Part shown: positions 12,443-22,950 of the stretch, piece by piece | Layout of the letters: each line of letters starts with the position of its first letter | Position numbering within the stretch: the stretch's first letter is position 1 | Origin: Biscogniauxia marginata | Taxonomy: Eukaryota; Ascomycota; Sordariomycetes; Xylariales; Xylariaceae | DNA: 64,000 bases | Direction of reading: 5' to 3' | NCBI GenBank assembly: GCA_022695795.1 | Contig: MU404090.1 | Location: 124,001-188,000 of the forward strand | The notes under the pieces: model-generated | The model's input: only the letters and a program-made list of their open reading frames with translations | What the model was told of the DNA's origin: nothing | Database searches by the model: none | Program-made: the position numbers and the translations under genes

Positions 12443-13720
12443 TCATGTGTATTTCCCAGGACCAAAATCTGGTTCGCCCCCCAGACTTCCCATGACATCG
12501 CCAAGGTAGTTTTTTGCAGGAATGCCATGCCTGTATGTTCGGTTCCAGTCTCTAATAATCCCCTTGGTGATGGAATACCCAGCTAGATAAACGTTGGCAA
12601 TAACCGAACCGAATGCGACTTTGTGGGAGAGATTGTCAATCGCTGACTGTCCTGGATAAGGTCGATCGAAATTAGAAACTAGACATGGTCAGAACTTGTT
12701 CAAAGAGGTCTGGACACCAGTATTCTCGCACCTGTTCGGACTACGACGATGCGGCCAAAATCAACCCTGCTATCTAATGCACCCCGGACTAGAGCACCAA
12801 GTACAGCTCCGTCTTCTTGCGCTGTGGCGCAATAGACACCGGTCCCGTTAGTCCATGACGCAACTCTCTCGGAATAAGATGTCGCAAGGAGTGTCCCCGT
12901 AAACCAATTATCTGACGTTACAACATCACAGTTGCGAACAGTAGGCAGAGCGGCACCATTCTTATATTAAGAACCAGGAGCATAGTTTTTACGGTAGTTC
13001 TTGGCTTCAGGGGTATCGACAATCTGAGTAACGTTGATCATTGCGGTTGCCGCGTTTCGAAGTTCCGTGTTTAGCTCGTAAACCTCGCTGTTATAGATAT
13101 TTCCCCAAACGTCCTGAGGCGATAAGGTTCCTTGAGGAAAATAACCAGTGCGGAACCCGGCTGGTATCTCGCGGGCGTCAATCTCATGCTGCATAGACGC
13201 CTGCACCGAAAAACGAGCGACTAGCTCGCGTCAGCAGCCGTAAGCGGTCTTGAGTAAGACACCAGAGTACTCTTACCAGCGATCGAATTAAGAGTGACTT
13301 GGTCCGGAGCTCCACCTGCAATACCCGTGAGTAACCAGTAAGTCTCACTCAGATCTAACTTCGGATTCGCAAGCAACGCCATAGTCGTCGCAGCGGCATT
13401 TATTATGCCTTCTCCGGTCGTTATCAGACACACGTCATTATCACTCGTGCAGTGCAAGTATGGAAACAAGGGGTTTCCCAAGGGTAGGCGATACCGGTTA
13501 GCACGGAAGTCGAGCGACCCGGTACTGTTTGAATTGTTGAGGTAGACGTCTCCTTCTGAATCAAACTGTCTGAGTGGTGAGCCTCGCTTCATTGAACTTG
13601 TCTCAGACTTACAAATGTAACGATCATCACCTTCGGTGAAATCTGGGCAAGGCATTCGGGCCTAGCAAGTGGGAGAATACTTGCAGAGACGATAGCGAAA
13701 TTCCATAAGGATAGCATCAT
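12443..13720 (-). pseudogene. NUP-family purine nucleoside permease-like gene with one in-frame stop
   Basis: Four exons (13720-13613, 13565-13277, 13220-12732, 12678-12443) with GT-AG introns of 47, 56 and 53 nt give a consistent frame of 373 codons. The protein opens with a likely signal peptide (MMLSLWNFAIVSASILPLA) and then follows the NUP family throughout: ISPKVMIVTFFDSEGDVY, TTGEGIINAAAT, ARFSVQASMQHEIDAREIP, TGYFPQGTLSP, CDVVTSDNWFTGTLL, a conserved Asp-Arg-Pro-Pro-like loop (NFDRPYPGQSA) and a C-terminal Trp-Asn-Arg segment. NUP proteins are related to nucleoside phosphorylases and are linked to nucleoside uptake. Exon 3 has a TAA at 12969-12967, between NYAPGS and YKNGAALPTV, with homology in the same frame on both sides. 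A CAA to TAA change would explain it. It is either a nonsense allele or a sequence error; everything else looks intact. Confidence 0.8.
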
Positions 13721-15362
13721 GAACTTATGTTATCTTGCGAGCTAGAGACTGGGGAGCATAGGAAATAAAGTGTAGATGAGCTTGCCCTCTCACGCACCTG
13801 AGGTAAATGGGTAGCTCCCTCTATATAAGCGCTCACTATCCCTGCTGAGTTGAGCGCAGGTCACGTAAATACTCTCGTCCGCGACAGGTTATCATATCAC
13901 AGCAGGATCGGAAAGACACTATTTGATTTATCACAAAATAATGAAGATATAACATCCATTTCACAGCCGTTGTGAAAAGGTAAGGGAAAAGGCTGGCGGG
14001 CAGAGTCAAGCTAGCAACTTCCGACGGGAACCGGAGGCAACCGTCGTGCCTATAAGATTTATGTCGCATTAAGATAAGTAAATATTTATCATTTTGTTTT
14101 GTCAGGGCGCGCTTGGTATGAACGTACATGTAACCTTGTAACCTAGTGGATATGTACTCATATAAGTAAAAAGTACTTTTATATTTTACATAGGTAGAAA
14201 GCATTATTATTTCGGTCAGCGTTAGAATCATACCCACCAATTTCTCTTTTTAACAAGCGTTAAAAGAAAGGTATATGCAGTATAAGAATCACATCAAACA
14301 TATAAAGTTAACAGTTTATTAGAGTGGCTAGTACGCTAAATTTAACTTAGAATCTCCATTTAGTTAGTGGGATCTACAGAGTCATAACAAGCACTAAGCT
14401 ATATTTCAAAATCAATGATAAGAACCTACCTAAGTTTACATACATAGCTCCCCGAATTCCGGGATCGACGTAAATAAAATACCTACTTATCTACATAACG
14501 TCACTTCTTTTAATTTACGTTCAATGCACTCATAAAAGAACCGCAAGTTGTCTTAGCTGGGCTAGAAATATCGTTATTAGTATAGATCTAATACACATAC
14601 CTAACGTGAACATTAAATTGGAATTATCGAGTCTGGTTTTAATTAATACCAGTGGCTACCTAATTTAACGGGAACAGTAATTCATTGCTGCGTTGTTTGT
14701 GCTTTTCGGTCGTAGATGGTGACCCGATCCGCCACACGAATTTTCCAGTTGCCAAGGGTTAAGTTTCGGTAGGTATTTCTACGGAGGGGATAGCTTCGGA
14801 CAATAGTTTAGTTGTAAACTACAGTTTATACCTAAATGCTGTATATAGATGAAGAGTCTAATGCCTATCAACTGTGGGGCAACACTTAGTTCAATGCGAT
14901 ATGAATGCTTAGTATTCGATTTATTAGCAGGTCCTTTTTCCAACTCTACCATCAATCTTTATGAGACCTCTCCAATAGACACTACACACTACTTTTAGGA
15001 GGATCGGTATTCTCTTTTATGACTCGTTCTTTAAGTTGGCTCTGTGGACTATGCTTTAGAGAAAAGCTCGGTTGGTTATGTGAAGAGACAAATCTTCCAT
15101 GCCCCAGCTGATGAGTGGGTAATCTACACAAGTTACGCATATCTCTTGAATATAATGTTCCTTAAATCTACTATACATCATTGGAGATTGGCGGCAATCT
15201 AGGTATAGGATGGTAGAGTCCAGATTTACTTTTCAGAATTGATTCATGTTTACCTAGTCTATTGTGCAATATTTGCCCTTAATGACAGATGGCTTATATC
15301 ACCATCAAAAACGAGGCTTACAGTAGTGAAGGAACAGCTTATTCGATATCGGAATCTCGACA
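13721..15362. other. AT-rich intergenic region, no gene seen
   Basis: This 1.6-kb stretch upstream of the NUP gene becomes markedly AT-rich from about 14.1 kb. A 134-codon minus-strand frame (13836-14240) is Tyr/Ile-rich and domainless and is taken as chance. Confidence 0.55.
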
Positions 15363-15470
15363 TGAGCAATTTCCATTTCCGTCTTTGGACCTGAGCTGTT
15401 GCTGCTATAGCCTGAGCTGTGGGTGAGCCAAACCTGAGCCAGGCTGAGCAAGTGAGCCAAGGAGGTGAGC
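15363..15470 (+). repeat. TGAGC array, left of the retrotransposon island
   Basis: The pentamer TGAGC occurs eight times in this 108-bp GC-rich stretch (starts at 15363, 15392, 15413, 15424, 15435, 15445, 15453, 15466), mostly 10-11 bp apart and all in one direction. A matching array lies at 41540-41596 on the far side of the island. Both contain CTGAGCCAGGC. Confidence 0.6.
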
Positions 15471-17682
15471 TCACGGTGGACAGGGGCGACCCGTTTGGGC
15501 TCCTCGGCTACGGCTGCCGCTGGCTAAAATTGGAAAGAGTAAGGCAGGGGTTCTTTCGGGGCCGATTTTAGATCCCTGTTCGCAAAGAGCCGCACCAAAC
15601 GACTTACCGAACCTCGCAAAATTCAACTTCAACGTATGCAAGCATATACCGATCTGTTAAGCACTCATTCAACTGCTGTCTGCCACAAGACGTTGTACTC
15701 AAATACACACAATACTGCACCTCAATGGCAGTCGATTGACGCTTCTGTACGGTTTCAAAGGGCCAAAAGGACGACAACACAAATCCTGGGAGTCAACGTT
15801 TGGCGCTCCTCATGAGCATGCTACCCATCATACAACGCCACCAGATGCTTTCCCTGAGCAAGGTATTGTTCATGCAAGCCCGCGCAACAAGGCGCGGTAC
15901 GGCAGTTGTATCGAGGGTTACGACAGCTGGTTCGCTGGACCTGCCGCAGCTGAAAGCCTTGACGGCACGGCCAGTTTGAAGCCAGAACCCTCGATCTGCC
16001 ACCCTGGATTCGATCCTCTTGACTGTCGCGACGGCGATCATTCCTCTGGAGGGCATCGCATTGACTGAGGTACGAGCATAAGCTCAGCTCACCTCCCTCT
16101 TCTCGCCGTCGCACCATCACGATCCTCACGGCAATGCTCCCTCGGTGAATGCAACAGTGGAGGCCTGCCCTTGGCATTCCTTTCATGCGATATGACCTGG
16201 CCAATGGAAGTAATGCCTCACGACGACATAGCCAGCTTCTGCCTGGCTGCCGTGGAATTACCCGTCGAGGGAAGGATCTCGGTGAGCTCCTTTGCGCCGC
16301 GGAGAAGACGACATGCGCTGTATGCCTGGATCTGGGCTGATCTGGGCTGATCTGTGACGAGAAGGATCTCGGTGAGCTCCCTTGGGCCGGTGGAGACGAC
16401 GACATGCACTGATGCCTTGATCTAGACTGATCTGTGACGAGTAGGACCGATTTCTGTCCAACGTGGCTGTGGTAGGTGACAATCTGCATGACAATGGCAT
16501 CATCGAAGCTTCTGCTGAGCATCCTACAGACCGAATACGAAACGCCGGCTGTGGGAGAATGGGTCACAAGCAGGCAGTCTGACGTGGAAGATGGCACGGA
16601 GGCACGTCATACAACCTCGGGAGGAGCTCGATCGGCGGTCGTTGCATATTGGAATGATGGATCTGGTGATTGAAGGCTGTTTCGAGGATCGTTCGGCTCC
16701 ATGGCGCTGCCCTGGCAGGACTGCAATCGCATAATCTACGCCGCGGAGTCTCAATTCTGCAAAGGGAAGGTCGATTTGGGCTCAGCTCCACAGAGATGAC
16801 CGCAAGGTCCACGAGATGGGTGTCGTGGATTGGATTTCGAGCAAGATTGGACTGATCACAGGCCGATTTCTCGATCGTCGGTGAAGCCGAGGAAGACTGG
16901 GGATTGGCATGATGAATGAGTCCTGGCAGGAGCCTGGAGGGGCTGAGGTTTCATGCGCAGGACCGGATCATTTGATTTCAGGACAGCCTATGGCAGTTGC
17001 AAACGGCAAAGCTGATGTGTGGACGAGAACAGCCCAGTTCCGACGAGCAGGCGCTCACGGGTTACACTTAAGCCGCTCAATTCCCCTCGCTGAACATTAC
17101 ACATGCTCAAACTGGTTTGCTTTCTGCCCCTTCGTTTCGTGATGGCTGCCCTTGAGAGCACGAGATTTGTCCATTTGCATTTCCTCCATCAAACCCGCCA
17201 CTTTTCAAGCGAAACGCTCTCTGGACTGCTAAACCCAGCCGTTCAATCCGTTCACCCAACTCCAGCGGCAGCCAGAAAGCACACAGGCTCGCGGCCACTC
17301 TTTTCCGTTCTGGATGTCGAATTGAGGCAGATAGAAATACGGCAGCGAGAGCTGAAGGTACGTTGAAAACCTGCACCGAAAGTGAATCGTTCTGATTTGT
17401 TGTTTTAGATCATAAGCGTGCTCTTGATGACAATGACAGTGAATCAGACGGAAATCTTCCATCTCTCGAGGAGCGGACGGCTCTGCGTCCGAAGATCTCG
17501 ACTGAGGCCTCGAAGACCGGGTCCACCCTTCAGCGCCTAGAATAACCAGCTCTTCACAGGGCTAGACTGGAAGCCGACTGAACACAATTAGGGTCGGGTG
17601 AACGTCAGGGCGGGAGTCGAGGTAGGTGCACCGGCTGTCCTTGGGCGCAGAAGCGATCCGCTAATTACATGCAGATCAACCA
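15471..17682. other. GC-richer region of decayed or non-coding sequence
   Basis: Many overlapping open frames occur on both strands, the longest 258 codons at 15821-16597 minus, but none shows a known domain. Near 17103-17545 a plus-strand frame ending ELRQIEIRQRELK is followed by gtacgt and an acidic frame (HKRALDDNDSESDG...). These look like two exons of one gene, but they do not join in phase. The stretch may be the decayed 5' part of the chromodomain/SANT pseudogene downstream. Confidence 0.4.
16271..16441 (+). repeat. Tandem duplication, 90-bp period
   Basis: Two diverged copies (16271-16360 and 16361-16441) both begin GAAGGATCTCGGTGAGCTCC and end in a CTGATCTGTGACGAG-like segment. Copy 1 contains a further short duplication of TCTGGGCTGA. 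Function unknown. Confidence 0.75.
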
Positions 17683-20190
17683 GTGATTCTCGATAATGAC
17701 GACGACTTGGATAAGGCACGTGCTGGGGGCAGGCCGAAGGCGCTTCTGGTGAAGTCGATACCGGGCGTATTGAACTGGACGCGAGTCTGCATAACTCCCT
17801 TCCAACCTCAGAACTCGCCTCAGCACCGACAGTCCATTGATACATCTGGTCCATGGTATGACGTTGAGGAGGGCCGCTATGTTGAGGAGACAACCCCGGG
17901 ACTTGGGTCTCACGAGCAGCAGAGCGTGCCTTCTGCTCCCGCACAAGCCCAACCACTGCAAGATCAGACCCACCAGCAAGGTGTCGGCAGTATCACTCGA
18001 AGCACGTCAGTGGAGTCTGCGCTCCACTCCCTCCCCAAGTCTTCCGACAGCGGCGATGATGGATGGACAGATGAGAACATGGCTGAATTGGAGAAAGAAC
18101 TGGGGTTGGCTTGGGAGAGCAACAAGTGGAGTCATCATCGGCCCGCACACCTACCTCCCCAAGTCCTCGCTCGGCCGAGGCACCACAGGACGAGATCCAG
18201 AGCCGAGAACGCAGCGAAACCACTAGTAGTCGACCAGAAGAGCTGCGAGATACTTGTCGATGTGGTACCCCAGCTCAGGGCCGTGAGTGGGAGCAGCAGG
18301 AGACTCGGGTGGCTGTAGAATTACTTGGGAGGAGGGAACTTGGCGAGGAAGCGCTAATGGAAGAAGCGGGAGGGTAGAGATACGGCAGCAAGGAGAGCTT
18401 GCAGGGTAGCCAGCCGTGGGTGATCAGCAGAACCAGGCAGAGGTAGACGACACGGACGATCCTATGGACAAGGAGGCTACCGAGGCTCTGCCAGCCACGC
18501 AACTGGAGATCGACAAGCATCGTTTCCGACTGCGTGGGATACGCACCCAGCAGCTTCCTGGACACCAGACAAAGACAACCCAGTACCGAGTCGTATGGGG
18601 CGAACATCCAAACAGGTCTGATTCTTGGGTCAACGAAGACGATATACAGATATTGATGCCACGGCTGCCTTGCGAGCGATTCTTTCAAAACTCGGTCCCA
18701 CAGGTAGGAAGGGACGTTATGCAAGTTCACCGTATGCGCTGTAGCAGGCGCAGCAAAGGCAAGAAGATTTTCGAGTACCTGGTCGATGAGCTCTCCACCT
18801 GGATCACTGAAGATCAACTGCGAATCTCACTCAGTCCTATGTTATTTGCTGAGCTTAAAGGTAACTAGTTGCGTCATGAGCGTCTTGTTTTGGAAATCTT
18901 GAGGAATAGATCGCTAACGGAACACATCCCAAACAGCGTCTTCCCCGGACACCTTGAGCCCAGCACAGTCTAAGGTCCATCCCAAGCATCCAGCGACTCC
19001 AATCAACGACGAGAACTGCCATCCTTCAAGAACCCCTCGAAGTCCCGCTACTACCTCTACTCCACCAGGCCCGGCACGGAGCGGCAATCCTGATACTGGG
19101 AAGCGGGGCGGGAAACGGGGACACCAGGACCTGCATACTGAGACCAGCAGCGAAACCCACCATTCCGTGAACACAGATGACAGTCACAACGCCTGCGATA
19201 CTGGCGATGAGGACCCACAGCCTGCAAAGCGACGAAAGCGACGCGCAGCACCCGCCGCGACTCCAACCACCTGCCGCAGGCACACCCCAGAGCTCCACCT
19301 CGGACAGCCTGGCCCCCTTGTGGCGCTATCGACCGCACCTGAGATTGACGACGCGCAGCCCCAGGCTGATGACAGATGTCCGGCGACCTTCATCGATAAT
19401 AGCCACCACCATGCCTCGCGAACTTCTCGGAGCCCGTCTACAGCATCAGAGGAGGTACCAATTGCTGAGTATCAGGAGTGGCCCTTCCAAGGCTTCCTGA
19501 AACGCATCAAGATTGGGGATGATGTGACGTACAATCTTGAGTGCAAATTGCCTCGATCTCGGAACACTTTCACTTACCGATCAACCCCGCAGCATTGGAC
19601 ATCAAGCACCGTTGAAGCCAAAGAAGAGCAAGGTTTCATGGATAGAAGACGATATAAAGCTGGTCCAGATGTGGAACGAAGGCCGTTCGTGGGAATACAT
19701 CTTTGCTGCCCTCCCTAACCGGAGTGAAGGGTCCATCCGGGTGCGCTGTTCGACAAAATTCAAAAAGCGACCTCGTACAGGGGCCGGTCGTTCTTGAACT
19801 GGAGGAGCGGCCGATTGCTTCATTGGCGTTGGGGCTCCTGTATCGGAGAAGGTCGAACCGTCAAGCAGCGGCGATGATGACGATTTAAGTGATGGAGATT
19901 CGGACTTCAGCAGCTCAAGCTCTGTGTGCCTACTCGTCCTTAGGCATCTGCTGGGACGAATATTTGATGAGGACCTTGTCCTTCTGTCGGTTAGTCCCGA
20001 CGTGGGAGTAGGTATAGTCGAGGGAAGCGGTGTTCAAGGCGCCACAAAAGAAAATGAAGAGATTGACACCGGAAGGAGACATGAGGCGCAACGTCTTTAC
20101 TGGAAACAATTGATATATTATTCATGTTCATTGACGTCCTGGTATCATTGTCTCATACAGTTTCCCAATTCCATTTTAGTCACAAAATAA
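17683..20190 (+). pseudogene. Decayed chromodomain / SANT-like fungal gene
   Basis: Several frames in one direction read as one protein. A Ser/Glu-rich N-terminal part (from about 17683) leads to 18428-18860 with two chromodomain-like blocks, YRVVWGEHPNRSDSWVNEDD and a second around FEYLVDELSTWITEDQL. A clean GT-AG intron (18861-18936) joins this to a Pro/Ser/basic linker. A Myb/SANT-like block follows (SWIEDDIKLVQMWNEGRSWE, then PNRSEGSIRVRCSTKFKKR, about 19639-19770) and an acidic Ser tail. The frame has to shift near 18100, 19553 and 19610, each explained by one lost base, and an in-frame TGA lies at 19795-19797 before the acidic tail resumes in the same frame. Such proteins are presumably chromatin-associated. 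The domain calls are family-level, the exact 5' end is unknown, and unusual splicing could explain part of the shifting. Confidence 0.55.
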
Positions 20191-20257
20191 CGCCTTGCCT
20201 GTGCAATTGCCTGTTCCTCCTTCCCCAGACGGCCTATCGCTGTGCTGGATGCATTTG

Positions 20258-21604
20258 TCATCCCATCTGTGAAGAACAACCAATTAGGCCCTTTAGGCGT
20301 TCATCAGTCTCGTATTCCTTCAGCGCGCTCTCCTTCCACTGCGACCAACCTTCCACCACCCCAAACGCTTTCAATATTGCATTTGCCAACGGCAGGGCGT
20401 ACGTCCATTCTGGCTCTAAGGCCAGGCCCCAAAAATACCTGACTTTTTCATCAGTCACATTGCTGGCCAGATCAGATAAGCCTCTTCTCCGCAGCATATC
20501 AGCCAGTACAAGATCGTTGGGGCTCAGTGAGAATTTCCCATTGCACAAGGCGTTCATATCTGCTGTAACAAGCGACGGTCCAAAAGCTTCGTGTCGAGGC
20601 ACAATACGTGCCATTTGCCAGTCAATAATGCCGGTGATGTTCAGTTGCTCGTCGACGAGTATGTGGTCGCCTTTGTCGTCGACATGCTTCAAGTAGAATC
20701 TCTCTGTCATTTGGTTTTCCTCTTGCGAGACCAATTGGGTCGCATTATCCTTCAAAAAACGGTACACTAGATAAGCATTGATAGGGTATCCGGTATAGAG
20801 CTGGCCATCCACGATGAGTTCCAAGTACTGCTCAGCAAAAGATGCATAATAGGCGGTAGATGTAACAAACGGACCTGTGGGAGTGAGGACGAGAAACCTG
20901 TCGCTCGCAACGGCCGATACCTCGATTTCAGATGATTGCAAGCACAGCGAACCAGCCTTAGGAAAAGGGTGTTTTTCCAACTCGATCAGAATGTCCGCAA
21001 GACCGCTCCAGACCTTTGCCTTTTCGTTCTCAGTGGCTTCGCCGCCGGACACACCTTGGCCTGTCCATGGTGCCCCTCATAGTTCTTCCATGAGGATGAA
21101 GCTGACGCCAGTACCATGGTCTGTTCCAGTGCCACATATACCGTAACTGAATGCTCGAGGTGCCGGTACTGCGGTGGTTTCAAGAAACTTTAGGGTTGCA
21201 TATTCGCTGAGTACAAGGTACTCAACTAGAGAAGACGGAAGGCCAACAGCGAAGCTGGCAACACGTGGAACTCGAAGTAACCATGAAGGAGAGCCATCGT
21301 GGAAACGAATGCGGGCGTGGTAGTTGGCACTCCCCATAAGAGCGCCGGGGCCAATCGTGGAAGAATATTCGATAGTGCAACTCCGGCCACCATTTAGACT
21401 TGAAGCATGCTTGCAGACTGCCGCGTCGTTGATCCGAGAGCGGAGACGTTCAATTTCAGCGGCAGTCTGCAATATGTAAGTTGCATCGTCCAAGACCTTT
21501 TATGCCAGGAACACTCAGTATCGGGTTTAGATGAGATATAAGAACGAGGTAAGGCAAAAGACTATACTACTTACCTTGCTGCACTTGTGGTAAAATGGGG
21601 ACAT
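20258..21604 (-). pseudogene. Aminoglycoside-phosphotransferase (APH)-like kinase with in-frame TGA
   Basis: The protein reads from an exon with the in-frame ATG at 21604, across a GT-AG intron (21574-21497), into a long exon ending at 20258. It belongs to the fungal APH/choline-kinase-like family: ANYHARIRFHDGSPSWLLRVPR is the N-lobe with its Lys/Arg-rich strand, SFILMEEL is the hinge, and YLKHVDDKGDHILVD followed by TGIIDWQMARIVP is the catalytic and metal-binding region. After MEEL comes a TGA at 21079-21077, and the reading continues in the same frame with GAPWTGQG. A CGA to TGA change would explain it. The true 5' end is uncertain, because the open frame extends upstream to about 21811 with only a TTG start. 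The substrate is unknown; many fungal members have no link with antibiotics. It lies 0.6 kb from the retrotransposon island. Confidence 0.7.
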
Positions 21605-22189
21605 GTGAATGAGACTCAGATAACTGTTGCACACGTCGCATCCACCAATGGCTCTGACGCTTGGCCGTTCACATCCGGCATTGAGCAAGAAAAGAACCTC
21701 GAGGTCATAGTGTGGTAATGTATAAATAAGACGAGCTGTGATAGCTATGTGAAAAATATCAAAGAATTGCCTGTAAACGATGGAAAAGGTTGCAGGAGTC
21801 GCATGTAGCAAGACAAGATGGCGGTTGTTGAAGTAGTCGGTGTTGACGCAGGTTCAGCAGGTTTTGTCACCGCCTTCACCAGATGACTGCACCCCTCTGC
21901 GCTAGCCAGTGTCAGGGAATGTTGTTGTTTATTGATGGAGATCTAAGTTCTAGGTGTAGGTGCTAACAGTGGGGTAATTTATATGTGGATACGTATTTAT
22001 TGGTCATGTCATGTGACAGAATGCCCCCTCCAGAAAATAACGATGCCTTTATTGTTTAGTTATATACATCTTTGCCTTTAGAATTTATATTTATATTTAG
22101 ATTCTTTTATTTAAATCTTTTTTTGTTTTTTTCCTTTTTATCAGCTTATTTAACCTTTTTTCTTAAAATCTTTGTAGTTTTTATTAATA
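21605..22189. other. Transition into the AT-rich island
   Basis: Composition drops from ordinary to strongly AT-rich within a few hundred bases, at about 22.03-22.08 kb. The open frame 21811-21605 (minus) may be the 5' part of the APH-like gene. No other gene is seen. Confidence 0.5.
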
Positions 22190-22754
22190 TATAACGAACC
22201 TCTTTATATCGTGACTTAATATATATATAATATTAAAAATAACTTATTTAAGATGTTTTTAAATAATTACTAAAAAAAAGAATTATTTCTTTTAATACTT
22301 TGCTATTTTTATAATTAAATATATATTCTTTAAAGTTTTATAATTTATATAAACTTTATTTATATATTTATAATATATTATTTTTTTAAACTATCTCGAT
22401 TAAAACATAACTTTTATTTACTTTTAAGTTTATAAAGGCTTTATATTCCTTTTTATTATACTTAACTTTAATTATAATAATATTATTAAGTCTTAATTAA
22501 ACTTCGTATAAAGACTTGCTATTTATGGCTTCTCGTTGCTTTACTAGTAAAAGCCTTTACCGTTTTTTAGTTTTTTATATTTCCTCTCTTTTAAGTTTCT
22601 TTAAGTTGTTACAGCTTTAATATCTTTCTATTTTTAGACTTTTATAAAAGCGTATTTCTAGTAATTATTATTTAAATAATTTCTTTAATTACCTTTTAAG
22701 TAATAAAGAATAAAAGGTTTATTTTTTATATAAAACATTACATATTAAAACTTT

Positions 22755-22950
22755 TGTTGGTAGGTGTACGTACGTGTGAAAAACAATAACAATAGACGAT
22801 ATGAAAGATAGGGGTGAGACTGGTGTAATATTAATGTCTAAGGAAGGAAAAGTCTACCTGAGTTGTGCTGCTGGAAGCAGCCTATTTATACCTAACGAGT
22901 GTACTTGTTTCCGTGTGGGGACCCAGCCCTTGTCTGACAACCAACCATCA
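22755..22950. repeat. 196-bp TG...CA insertion (probable solo LTR) with 5-bp target duplication
   Basis: The insert begins TGTTGGTAGG and ends CCAACCATCA. It is flanked on both sides by ACTTT (22750-22754 and 22951-22955) and is absent from the two sister copies, which read straight through (near 29650 and 38757). Its base composition is ordinary while everything around it is AT-rich. TG...CA ends with a 5-bp duplication are the marks of an LTR inserted by an integrase. The size and TGTTGG start would suit a Ty1/copia-type solo LTR, but the family is a guess. Confidence 0.7.

Noticed and set aside
13836..14240. 134-codon minus-strand open frame next to the NUP gene
   Set aside because: Tyr/Ile/Leu-rich composition follows from AT-rich DNA. 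It has no ATG context, domain or splice pattern of note.
15821..16597. 258-codon minus-strand open frame
   Set aside because: It is Arg/Ser/Pro-rich with no domain, overlaps the 90-bp tandem duplication, and competing frames are open on the other strand. GC-rich decayed DNA gives such frames by chance.
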